Part shown: positions 31,508 to 39,465 of the stretch, one piece after another
Layout of the letters: each line of letters opens with the position of its first letter
How positions within the stretch are numbered: position 1 is the stretch's first letter
Assembly: GCA_963834855.1 (NCBI GenBank)
Contig: CAWIDH010000004.1
Coordinates: 62,001-126,000, forward strand
Reading direction: 5' to 3'
Source: DATJKD01 sp963834855
Lineage (GTDB): Bacteria; Pseudomonadota; Gammaproteobacteria; Steroidobacterales; Steroidobacteraceae
Length of the DNA: 64,000 nucleotides
The notes under the pieces: generated by a model
The model's input: the letters and a program-made list of their open reading frames with translations, nothing else
What the model was told of the DNA's origin: nothing
The model's database searches: none
Translations under genes and position numbers: made by a program

Positions 31508-33300
31508 TGCTTGGCGGCTCCGGCCGCGGCCGTGGCGCCTGCGGCAACCTGCTGCTGCCAGCGCGCGACGTTCGCGTCCAGCACGTCGAGTGGCACCGCG
31601 CCGCTGCCGAGCACCACATCGTGGAAGGCGCGGATGTCGAACTTGTCGCCGAGCTCTTTCGTCGCCCGCGCACGCAGTTCCTTGATCCTGAGCTCGCCGA
31701 TCTTGTAAGCGAGCGCCTGGCCGGGCCAGGCGATGTAGCGGTCGATCTCGTTCACGATGTCGAGCTCCGTCTTGGCGGCATTCGCCTTGAAGAAGTCTAT
31801 CGCCTGCTGCCGGGTCCAGCCCTTGTCGTGCATGCCCGTGTCGACGACCAGCCGCACCGCGCGCCACATCTCGTAGGTAAGCTGCCCGAACTTATCGTAC
31901 GGGTCTTCGTAGAGTCCCATCTCCTGGCCCAGGCTCTCGCTGTAGAGTCCCCAGCCCTCGATGAACGCCGTCAGCTCCGAGTTGCGGCGGAACATCGGCA
32001 GCTCGCCCAATTCCTGCGCGAGCGCTATCTGCAGGTGATGGCCGGGCACGGCCTCGTGAATCGACAGCACCGGGATCTCGTAGGTCGGCCGCTCCTCGGG
32101 CTTGTACAGGTTGACGTAGTAGTAGCCGGCGCGCCGGCCGTCGATCGACGGCCCCTGGTAATAGGCCGTGGTGGTGTCCGGCGCGATGTGGGCCGGGATC
32201 GGTCGCACGCCGTAGGGCATGCGCGGCAGCCGTCCGAAATACTCCGGCAGCAGCGGGTCGATGCGCTTCGACATCGCGAGGTACGCCTGCATCAGCTGCT
32301 TGGGGTCGGTATACCGGAAGCGTGGGTCGGTGCGCAGGCCCTGCATGAACTCCGCGAGGCTGCCCTTGAAGCCGACCTGCTCGACGATCCTCTGCATCTC
32401 GCCGCGGATCCGCGCGACCTCTCGCTGGCCGATGTCGTGGATCTGATCGGCGGTGAGGTCGGTGGTCGTGAACCAGCGGATGCGCTGCTGATACCACTGC
32501 TCTCCGCCAGGCACGTCCCGGATGCCGACCGAGTCGCGCGTCGCGGGCAGATACTCCTTCGCGAAAAAGGTGTCGAAGCGGCGATAAGCCGGCAAGACGC
32601 CCTCGGCGATCGCCGTGCGGGCCGCCGCGCGCAGCCGCTCCTGCTCCGCGGCCGGGATCGACGCCGGCATCGTGCGGAAGGGTGCGTACCATGGGCTCGC
32701 GGTCGGATCGTCGACGAGCTGCTTCGCAATCTGCGCGGGCACGCGCTGCATGATCACGCGCGGCTGCACCAGGCGCTTCTCGATGCCGGTGCGCATCAGG
32801 CCGATGGTCTGGTCCACCAGGAGATCGAAGGTCTGGATGCGCGCGATCCAGTTCACGTAATCCTTGCGGGTGTCGAAGGCGAGCAGCTCGACGAGCCGGT
32901 CGGCGTTCTGCACTCCCTCCATGTGATTGAGCGGCATGTAGCGCGCACCGAACTCGTATTCATCAATGGCATTGGCGTACACACGGCGGAACAGGTCGCG
33001 GTTGAGGCGGTCGCCCTCGTCGAGCGAGGGCGGTGCGATCCCGTCAGCAGCCGCGAGCGCGGCGCGATCGGCTGCATGGCTCGCTTCGATCGCCGCAGGC
33101 GACAGGTCGGACCACCGGTCGTCGAAGCGATGATCCCCGAAGTACGTCGCGCGCTGCGGGTTCTCGGCCATGCTGCGGTTCCACTCGGCGTCGAACAGGC
33201 GATGCAGGGTCTTGGCCGCGTCCTCGGCGGCCCGCGCGCCGGGCGCCGCAACGCCGGCAGCGGCCGCGAGCACCAGTGCGGAGAGGGCAGGCAAACGCAT
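31504..33300 (-). CDS. DUF885 family exported protein
   Basis: 598 residues with a signal peptide (LPALSALVLAAAAGVAAPGARA). The rest is the all-helical DUF885 fold. It contains an HExxxxH-like metal motif, SIHEAVPGHHLQIALAQE, with a downstream Glu in FIEGWGLYSESLG, typical of this family of putative zinc carboxypeptidase-like proteins. Related segments are DRLNRDLFRRVYANAIDEYEF and YINLYKPEERP-like YVNLYKPEERPTYEIP. The precise substrate is unknown. The start MRLPALSA is chosen because the longer frame begins inside repeat A2. It is coupled to ispG. Confidence 0.85.
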   Translation of the reverse strand: MRLPALSALVLAAAAGVAAPGARAAEDAAKTLHRLFDAEWNRSMAENPQRATYFGDHRFDDRWSDLSPAAIEASHAADRAALAAADGIAPPSLDEGDRLNRDLFRRVYANAIDEYEFGARYMPLNHMEGVQNADRLVELLAFDTRKDYVNWIARIQTFDLLVDQTIGLMRTGIEKRLVQPRVIMQRVPAQIAKQLVDDPTASPWYAPFRTMPASIPAAEQERLRAAARTAIAEGVLPAYRRFDTFFAKEYLPATRDSVGIRDVPGGEQWYQQRIRWFTTTDLTADQIHDIGQREVARIRGEMQRIVEQVGFKGSLAEFMQGLRTDPRFRYTDPKQLMQAYLAMSKRIDPLLPEYFGRLPRMPYGVRPIPAHIAPDTTTAYYQGPSIDGRRAGYYYVNLYKPEERPTYEIPVLSIHEAVPGHHLQIALAQELGELPMFRRNSELTAFIEGWGLYSESLGQEMGLYEDPYDKFGQLTYEMWRAVRLVVDTGMHDKGWTRQQAIDFFKANAAKTELDIVNEIDRYIAWPGQALAYKIGELRIKELRARATKELGDKFDIRAFHDVVLGSGAVPLDVLDANVARWQQQVAAGATAAAGAAKQ

Positions 33301-33370
33301 GATCGATTCGCCCCACAGGATGGCCGGGGCGTGGATGTTGGGTCCGGCCGGGCCGAATGACAAGCCGGGC

Positions 33371-33441
33371 GGAAATGGGGACATTCTCTATTTCCGGCCT
33401 CGCACCCGGTGCGGGCGGAAATAGAGAATGTCCCCATTTCC
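33371..33441. repeat. Palindromic repeat family A, copy 2
   Basis: Near-perfect arms GGAAATGGGGACATTCTCTA and TAGAGAATGTCCCCATTTCC enclose GGCCTCGCACCCGGTGCGGGC. It lies between the DUF885 gene and the divergent glycine riboswitch. Confidence 0.9.
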
Positions 33442-33469
33442 GGGTAACATCCCGCCACCCATCGCAAGG

Positions 33470-33645
33470 TCCGTCCGGAGAGTGGCTGGCAACGGCCCGC
33501 CGAAGGCGCAACACGCCCGGAAACGCTCAGGCAAAGGTACGGCGGCGCCTGATGGGCTCTGGAGAGCGGCCTCGCAGGGGGCCCACCGAAGGGGTGCGGC
33601 GCCGGCGGACCGGCGCCCGATCTCTCAGGTCACCGGACAGAGGGG
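33470..33645 (+). promoter_or_regulatory. Tandem glycine riboswitch
   Basis: Two aptamers in series. The first runs from GTCCGGAGAGTGGC through GCCGAAGGCGCAA to ACGCTCAGGCAAAGG. The second has CTCTGGAGAGCGG, CACCGAAGGGGTG and TCTCTCAGGTCACCGGACAGAGG. The paired GGAGAG and CCGAAGG elements with CTCAGG are the hallmark of this riboswitch. It precedes gcvT, as expected for glycine-induced expression of glycine cleavage, and is followed by an intrinsic terminator. Confidence 0.93.
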
Positions 33646-33675
33646 CGGTGGGTCGAGAGGCCCGCCGCCTTTTTT
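33644..33675 (+). terminator. Riboswitch-linked intrinsic terminator
   Basis: The stem GGCGGTGGG / CCCGCCGCC closes an 8-base loop and is followed by six T. It sits immediately after the second glycine aptamer (sharing its last bases) and 24 bases before gcvT, so ligand binding probably decides between termination and read-through. Confidence 0.85.
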
Positions 33676-33698
33676 GCGTTTCCGTGGGGATCGACTGC

Positions 33699-34790
33699 AT
33701 GCCATTGCGTACACCGCTCTACGACACGCACGTCGCTGCCGGCGCCCGCATGGTCGACTTCGGCGGCTGGGACATGCCGGTCGCCTACGGTTCGCAGATC
33801 GAGGAACACCACGCCGTGCGGCGCGACGCCGGGATGTTCGACGTCTCGCACATGTGCGTCGTCGACCTGCGCGGCGACCGCGTCCGGGACTATCTGCGGC
33901 GACTGCTCGCGAACGACGTCGCGAAACTCGCGAAGCCGGGCAAGGCGCTCTATTCATGCATGCTGCGCGAAGACGGCGGGGTCATCGACGACCTGATCGT
34001 CTACTTCATGGGCGAGCAGTGGTTCCGGATGGTCGTCAACGCCGCCACCCGCGACAAGGACCTCGAGTGGCTGCGCGCCAACGCCTCTTCCTTCGGCGTC
34101 GCCGTCGAGCCGCGCACGGATCTCGCGATGATCGCCGTGCAGGGGCCGAACGCACGCCGGAAGGCCGCGAGCCAGCTCGATGCGGCCCTGGCCGCGCGCG
34201 CGCTCGAGCTCGGCGTCTTCCTCGGCGTGGAGGCGGGCGGCTGGTTCGTCGCGCGCACCGGCTACACGGGCGAGGATGGCTGGGAGCTCATGCTGCCCGC
34301 GGGCGAGGCGCCCGCATTCTGGCAGAGGCTCAGGGACGCAGGCGTGGCGCAATGCGGGCTCGGCGCGCGCGATACGCTGCGCCTCGAGGCGGGCATGAAC
34401 CTGTACGGCAGCGACATGGACGAGACGACTTCGCCGCTCGAGTCGGGGCTGGCATGGACGGTCGCCTGGGAGCCGCAGGACCGGGACTTCGTCGGCCGTG
34501 GCGCCCTCGCCGCGCAGAATGCGGCGGGTGTCGCGCGCAAGCTCGTGGGGCTGCTGCTCGAGGGGCGCGGCGTGCTGCGCTCGCACCAGAAAGTGATCGT
34601 GCCTTCCGTCGGCGACGGCGAAGTCACGAGCGGCAGCTTTTCGCCTACCCTGGAACGGTCTATCGCGCTCGCGCGCGTGCCGGCTCAGACCGCGGATCGT
34701 TGTGAGGTCGAGATCCGGGGCCGCTTGCTCGACGCAGCGGTCGTCCGCCCGCCGTTCGTGCGCAACGGCAAGGTCGCCATTCCCCTGTGA
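33699..34790 (+). CDS. gcvT: Glycine cleavage system T protein (aminomethyltransferase)
   Basis: 363 residues. It transfers the methylene group from the aminomethyl-lipoyl arm of H protein to tetrahydrofolate. Marks are TPLYDTHVAAGARMVDFGGW, DAGMFDVSHM, the LARTGYTGEDGWE-type VARTGYTGEDGWELM, and LRLEAGMNLYGSDMDETTSP. The start has GGGGA nine bases upstream, just past the riboswitch terminator. First gene of the gcvT-gcvH-gcvPA-gcvPB-dgkA run. Confidence 0.96.
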   Translation: MPLRTPLYDTHVAAGARMVDFGGWDMPVAYGSQIEEHHAVRRDAGMFDVSHMCVVDLRGDRVRDYLRRLLANDVAKLAKPGKALYSCMLREDGGVIDDLIVYFMGEQWFRMVVNAATRDKDLEWLRANASSFGVAVEPRTDLAMIAVQGPNARRKAASQLDAALAARALELGVFLGVEAGGWFVARTGYTGEDGWELMLPAGEAPAFWQRLRDAGVAQCGLGARDTLRLEAGMNLYGSDMDETTSPLESGLAWTVAWEPQDRDFVGRGALAAQNAAGVARKLVGLLLEGRGVLRSHQKVIVPSVGDGEVTSGSFSPTLERSIALARVPAQTADRCEVEIRGRLLDAAVVRPPFVRNGKVAIPL

Positions 34791-34809
34791 AGCTCCATCG
34801 GAGGATGTC

Positions 34810-35205
34810 ATGAGCAAGGTCCCGGCCGAACTGCGGTATCAGAAATCCCACGAGTGGGCGCGGCTCGAAGCCGACGGCACCGTGACCGTCGGCATTTCCG
34901 ATCACGCGCAACAGGCGCTCGGCGACCTGGTGTTCGTCGAGGTCCCGGAGCCGGGCCGGCGCATCGTTGCGGGCGAAGCCTGCGCCGTCGTCGAATCGGT
35001 CAAAGCCGCCTCGGACGTCTACAGCCCGGTGAGCGGCGAAATCATCGCCGGCAACGCCGAGCTCGGTGGGCAGCCGGACCTCATCAACCGCGATCCCTAC
35101 GGCGGCGGCTGGATCATGCGGGTTCGTCCGGCGGACAAGGCGCAGTTCGCGGCGCTGCTCGATGCGAAGGCCTACGAGGCGGCGCTCGCAGCCGAGACTC
35201 ACTAG
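34810..35205 (+). CDS. gcvH: Glycine cleavage system H protein
   Basis: 131 residues, the lipoyl carrier of the complex. The lipoylated Lys lies in AVVESVKAASDVYSPVSGE. The flanking hammerhead fold (KSHEWARLEADGTVTVGISDH, LGDLVFVEVPEPG) is intact. GAGGA precedes the ATG, 20 bases after gcvT. Confidence 0.96.
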   Translation: MSKVPAELRYQKSHEWARLEADGTVTVGISDHAQQALGDLVFVEVPEPGRRIVAGEACAVVESVKAASDVYSPVSGEIIAGNAELGGQPDLINRDPYGGGWIMRVRPADKAQFAALLDAKAYEAALAAETH

Positions 35206-35229
35206 ACCGGTTTCGCGAAGTCGCAGCCG

Positions 35230-36603
35230 ATGCCATTTATTCCTCACACGCCCGACGACGTCCGCGAGATGCTCGCGACGATCGGCGTGCCCGACATCGA
35301 GGCCCTGTTCGACGAGATTCCGCGGGAGCTTCGCGCCGGCGGACTGGAATCGATTCCGCCTGGCCTGACCGAGATGGAGATCGGCCGCTTGATGAGCGAG
35401 CGCGCCGCGCGCGATGGCCGGCAGCTCAACTTCATAGGCGCCGGCGCCTACGAGCATCACGTGCCGGCGGCGGTCTGGGCGATCGTGACACGCGGCGAGT
35501 TCTACAGCGCCTACACGCCCTACCAGGCGGAAGCGAGCCAGGGGACGCTGCAGCTGTTGTACGAGTTCCAGTCGATGATGACGAGCCTGACGGGCATGCA
35601 GGTGAGCAACGCCTCGCTCTACGACGGCGCCTCGGCGGTGGCGGAGGCCTGCCTGATGGCGGTGCGAGCGAACCGCCGCTCGAAGTCGGCGCGCATCCTG
35701 CTGCCCGCGAATTTGAACCCGACCTACCGCGCAGTGCTCACGGCGATCGCGGGCAACCAGAATCTCGCCTTCGAGCAGCTGCCCTGGGATGCGCGCGGCG
35801 GTCACGTCACCGAGGCGAGCCTCGAGCAGTACCGCGGCAAGGACGTCACCGCTCTCGTCATCCAGCAGCCGAACTTCTTCGGCACGCTCGAGGACGTCGA
35901 TGCGCTCACGGACTTCGCGCACGCGGCGGGGATGATCGTGATCGCCGTCGTCAACCCGACCTCGCTCGCGGTGCTGAAGCCGCCCGGCGAGTGGGGCGCG
36001 AAGGGCGTGGACATCGTGTGCGGCGAGGGTCAGCCGCTCGGCGTGCCGCTGTCCTCGGGCGGTCCGTACTTCGGCTTCATGACCACGCGGATGGAGCACG
36101 TGCGCCAGATGCCTGGCCGCATCGTCGGCCGAACGGTGGACCTCGAGGGCCGGCAGGGCTTCACGCTGACGCTGCAGGCCCGTGAACAGCACATACGGCG
36201 CAGCAAGGCGACCTCCAATATCTGCACGAACCAGGGGCTGCTGGTGAGTGCCGGCACGATCTACATGTCGCTGCTGGGCGCGCAGGGGCTCGCGAGCGTC
36301 GCCACGGCCTGCATGGAACGCACGGCGCAGCTGGTCGATGCCTTGACGCGGCTTCCCGGCGTTCGTCTCGCCTTCGACCGGCCCCGGTTCCACGAGGCCG
36401 TGCTGCTGCTCGACCGCCCGGTGGCCCCCGTGCTCGAGTCGCTCGCCGCACGCGGCATCGTCGGCGGCTACGACCTCACGGCGCATTACCCGGCGCTGGG
36501 ACCGGCACTGCTCACCTGCGCCACGGAGACCCGCACACCGGCCGACATCGAGGCCTACGCCCGCGCGCTGGGCGAGGTCCTGACCAGCGCGGCTGCGGCC
36601 TGA
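35230..36603 (+). CDS. gcvPA: Glycine dehydrogenase (decarboxylating) subunit 1
   Basis: 457 residues, the N-terminal half of a split P protein. Marks are FIPHTPDDVREMLATIGVPD, NFIGAGAYEHHVPAAVWAI, the active-site-forming YTPYQAEASQGTLQLLYEFQ and NASLYDGASAVAEAC. It pairs with GcvPB to decarboxylate glycine. Many bacteria have this two-subunit form rather than the fused 950-residue protein. Confidence 0.95.
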   Translation: MPFIPHTPDDVREMLATIGVPDIEALFDEIPRELRAGGLESIPPGLTEMEIGRLMSERAARDGRQLNFIGAGAYEHHVPAAVWAIVTRGEFYSAYTPYQAEASQGTLQLLYEFQSMMTSLTGMQVSNASLYDGASAVAEACLMAVRANRRSKSARILLPANLNPTYRAVLTAIAGNQNLAFEQLPWDARGGHVTEASLEQYRGKDVTALVIQQPNFFGTLEDVDALTDFAHAAGMIVIAVVNPTSLAVLKPPGEWGAKGVDIVCGEGQPLGVPLSSGGPYFGFMTTRMEHVRQMPGRIVGRTVDLEGRQGFTLTLQAREQHIRRSKATSNICTNQGLLVSAGTIYMSLLGAQGLASVATACMERTAQLVDALTRLPGVRLAFDRPRFHEAVLLLDRPVAPVLESLAARGIVGGYDLTAHYPALGPALLTCATETRTPADIEAYARALGEVLTSAAAA

Positions 36604-36622
36604 GACGCATGGGAATCCCTGC

Positions 36623-38077
36623 ATGAGCGAAAAGCTGATCTTCGAGCAATCCTCGCGCGGCCGCGGCGCTACGGCCCAGTATCCGCGGGCCGGGGCCGCC
36701 CCGGAGGTGCCCGAGGCGCTGCGCCGGAGGACGCCGCCCGCGCTGCCCGAGGTGTCCGAGCTGCAGGCGGTGCGCCACTACACACGGCTGTCGCAGCTCA
36801 ACTTCTCGATCGACACGCACTTCTATCCGCTGGGCTCGTGCACGATGAAGTACAACCCGCGCGCCTGCAACCAGTACGCGATGCTCCCCGAGTTCCTGGG
36901 CCGCCACCCGCTCGCGCCCGATTCGACGGGGCAGGGCGTGATGCAGTGCCTGTGGGAACTGCAGGAGATGCTGAAGGAAGTCACGGGCATGCGCGGCGTG
37001 TCGCTCACGCCCATGGCGGGCGCCCAGGGCGAGTTCGCGGGCGTGGCGATGATCCGTGCGTATCACAGGGCTCGCCAGGATCCCGCGCGCACCGAGATCA
37101 TCGTGCCGGACGCGGCGCACGGCACGAACCCGGCGACGGCGACCATGTGCGGGTGCACCGTGCGGGAGATCGCCTCGCTTCCGAACGGCGACATCGACCT
37201 CGACGCGCTGCGCGGCGCCGTGGGACCCCGCACCGCGGGCATCATGCTGACGAATCCCTCGACGCTCGGCGTGTTCGAGCGCCGCATCCGCGAGGTGGCC
37301 GACGTCGTCCACAAGGCGGGCGGCCTGCTGTACTACGACGGCGCGAACCTCAACGCGATCCTCGGCAAGGTGCGCCCCGGGGACATGGGGTTCGACGTCA
37401 TTCACATGAACCTGCACAAGACCTTCTCGACGCCGCACGGCGGCGGTGGACCGGGCTCGGGTGCCGTGGGCGTGAGCGAACGGCTGTCGCCTTATCTCCC
37501 CGTGCCGATCGTCGGCCGCGAGGGCGAGCGGTTCCGCTGGCTCGACGAGCGCGACCTGCCGCAGTCGATCGGCCGGCTCTCCGCGTTCGCCGGCAACACA
37601 GGCGTGCTGCTGCGCGCCTACGTCTACATGCGCATGCTCGGGCGCGAGGGCATGCACCGCGTTGCGGAGTTCGCGACGCTCAACTCGAATTACCTGATGA
37701 CGCGGCTCACCGCGGCGGGGTTCGAGCCGGCCTATCCGGGCCGGCGCGCGAGCCACGAGTTCATCCTGACGCTCAAGCGCGAGGCTCGCGAGTACGGCAC
37801 GACGGCGATGGACTTCGCCAAGCGCCTGCTCGACTACGGCTATCACGCGCCGACCACCTACTTCCCGCTGCTCGTGCCGGAATGCCTGCTGATCGAGCCC
37901 ACGGAAACCGAAGCGAAGTCCGACCTCGACGGCTTCGCCGAGGCCATGACTGCGATCCGCCAGGAAGCGCAGACCGAACCCGACAAGCTCAAGGGGGCAC
38001 CGTACACGCTGCCCGTACGCCGGCTCGACGACGTGCGCGCGGCCCGCCAGCTCGATCTCGCATGGACGGCGGCATGA
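36623..38077 (+). CDS. gcvPB: Glycine dehydrogenase (decarboxylating) subunit 2
   Basis: 484 residues, the C-terminal half of split P protein, carrying the PLP site. The Schiff-base Lys lies in VIHMNLHKTFSTPHGGGGPG. Other marks are FYPLGSCTMKYNPR, GAQGEFAGVAMIRAYH and IVPDAAHGTNPATATMCG. The PLP lysine is in this subunit as expected. The stop overlaps the dgkA start. Confidence 0.95.
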   Translation: MSEKLIFEQSSRGRGATAQYPRAGAAPEVPEALRRRTPPALPEVSELQAVRHYTRLSQLNFSIDTHFYPLGSCTMKYNPRACNQYAMLPEFLGRHPLAPDSTGQGVMQCLWELQEMLKEVTGMRGVSLTPMAGAQGEFAGVAMIRAYHRARQDPARTEIIVPDAAHGTNPATATMCGCTVREIASLPNGDIDLDALRGAVGPRTAGIMLTNPSTLGVFERRIREVADVVHKAGGLLYYDGANLNAILGKVRPGDMGFDVIHMNLHKTFSTPHGGGGPGSGAVGVSERLSPYLPVPIVGREGERFRWLDERDLPQSIGRLSAFAGNTGVLLRAYVYMRMLGREGMHRVAEFATLNSNYLMTRLTAAGFEPAYPGRRASHEFILTLKREAREYGTTAMDFAKRLLDYGYHAPTTYFPLLVPECLLIEPTETEAKSDLDGFAEAMTAIRQEAQTEPDKLKGAPYTLPVRRLDDVRAARQLDLAWTAA

Positions 38078-38442
38078 TGCGCGAGGGTGCGCGGCCGCAG
38101 GGGCTGCGGCGGCTGTGGCTCGCTACGGGGCACTCGCTGCGCGGGCTCAAGCTCTGCTACCGCAGCGAGGCGGCATTCCGCCAGGAGGTGTGGCTCGCCA
38201 TCGTGCTGCTGCCGCTGTCGTTCTTCGCCGGCCGCACGGGCGTCGAGCGTGCGCTGCTCGCCGGCAGCGTGCTGCTGCTGCTCGTCGTCGAGCTGCTCAA
38301 CACCGCCGTCGAGGTCGTCGTGGACCGGATCGGGCTCGAGCGCCACGCGCTGTCCGGCTTCGCCAAGGACGTGGGCTCCTCGGCGGTCATGCTGATGCTC
38401 GTGCTGGTCGCGGTGACCTGGGCACTCATCCTCATCGGCTGA
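38074..38442 (+). CDS. dgkA: Diacylglycerol kinase
   Basis: 122 residues, a small integral membrane kinase that recycles diacylglycerol. The three membrane helices and the catalytic signature ELLNTAVEVVVDRIG are present, with SEAAFRQEVWLAIVLLPLSF before it and a final LVLVAVTWALILIG. The start ATGATG overlaps the gcvPB stop, so it is coupled to the gcv operon although functionally unrelated. Repeat A3 begins at its stop codon. Confidence 0.94.
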   Translation: MMREGARPQGLRRLWLATGHSLRGLKLCYRSEAAFRQEVWLAIVLLPLSFFAGRTGVERALLAGSVLLLLVVELLNTAVEVVVDRIGLERHALSGFAKDVGSSAVMLMLVLVAVTWALILIG

Positions 38443-38518
38443 AATGGGGACATTCTCTGTTTCCCGGGCAATGACCGGACTCTTCGATTCCAGCTGGAAA
38501 TAGAGAATGTCCCCATTT
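38441..38518. repeat. Palindromic repeat family A, copy 3
   Basis: Arms GAAATGGGGACATTCTCTGT and TAGAGAATGTCCCCATTT enclose about 40 unrelated bases. The element starts within the dgkA stop and ends inside the first codons of the PfkB kinase gene, where its AATGTCCCC supplies the ATG. Confidence 0.9.
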
Positions 38519-39445
38519 GCACTGATCTGCGGTTCGCTCGCCTACGACACGGTGATGGTTTTCCCCGGACGGTTCCGCGAGCACATTCTCGTCGACAGCA
38601 TCCACATGCTGAACGTGTCATTCCTCGTGCCGACCATGAAGCGGAACTTCGGCGGTTGCGCGGGCAACATCGCCTACAACCTGCGGCTGCTCGGCGGCGA
38701 AGGCGCGCCCATGGCCACCGTCGGCACGGACTTCGAGGCGTATGCCCGGTGGCTCGCTGCATGCGGCGTCCGCACCGACCATGTCCTCACGATCGACGGC
38801 GAGTTCACCGCGCAGGCCTTCATTACCACGGACCTCGACGCCAACCAGATCAACGCCTTCCATCCGGGCGCCATGGACCACTCGCACGTGAACCGCATCC
38901 CGGCGGGCGAGGGCGTCACGCTCGGCGTCATCGCGCCGGACGGACGCGAGGGGATGCTCGCGCACTCGATGCAGTTCGCCGCGGCGGGCATCCCGGTGCT
39001 GTTCGACCCCGGGCAGCAGCTGCCGAGGTTCGACGGGCCCGAGCTGCTCGGTTTCATCGACCGTGCGCGGTGGGTTGCGGTCAACGACTACGAGGCCCAG
39101 CTGCTGCACGATCGTACGGGGGAGAGCCTGGACGCGATTGCGCGGCGGGTCGACGCGTTCATCATCACGCGCGGCGCCCAGGGCAGCGTCATCCTGAGCG
39201 GCGGCCGCGAGATTGCGATTCCTGCGGTCACGGCCGACGCGGTCATCGACCCGACGGGCTGCGGCGACGCCTACCGCGCAGGGCTGATCCACGGGCTGAT
39301 GCTGGGGCTCGACTGGGAGACGACCGGTCGGATCGCATCGCTGCTGGGCGCGATCAAGATCGCGTACTCCGGCACTCAGAACCACCGCTTCACGCCCGGC
39401 GAGTTCGCGGACCGCTTCCGCGCCGCGTTCGGCCGCGCGATCTGA
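38507..39445 (+). CDS. PfkB-family carbohydrate/nucleoside kinase
   Basis: 312 residues in the ribokinase fold: ALICGSLAYDTVMVF, NFGGCAGNIAYNLRLLGGE and the signature DAVIDPTGCGDAYRAGLIHGL with the catalytic Asp. The sequence is close to the group annotated as adenosine kinase or sugar kinase; the substrate is not fixed. The start ATG at 38507 lies inside repeat A3, and the first residues MSPF come from the repeat. Homology begins at residue 5. No separate Shine-Dalgarno is visible, so expression may depend on the repeat's sequence. Confidence 0.88.
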   Translation: MSPFALICGSLAYDTVMVFPGRFREHILVDSIHMLNVSFLVPTMKRNFGGCAGNIAYNLRLLGGEGAPMATVGTDFEAYARWLAACGVRTDHVLTIDGEFTAQAFITTDLDANQINAFHPGAMDHSHVNRIPAGEGVTLGVIAPDGREGMLAHSMQFAAAGIPVLFDPGQQLPRFDGPELLGFIDRARWVAVNDYEAQLLHDRTGESLDAIARRVDAFIITRGAQGSVILSGGREIAIPAVTADAVIDPTGCGDAYRAGLIHGLMLGLDWETTGRIASLLGAIKIAYSGTQNHRFTPGEFADRFRAAFGRAI

Positions 39446-39465
39446 CGGGCCGAGGCGTGGGAAGC

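Noticed and set aside
34660..36624. A 654-codon minus-strand open frame across gcvT-gcvPA
   Set aside because: It lies opposite three certain glycine-cleavage genes and its translation is compositionally biased with no family resemblance.
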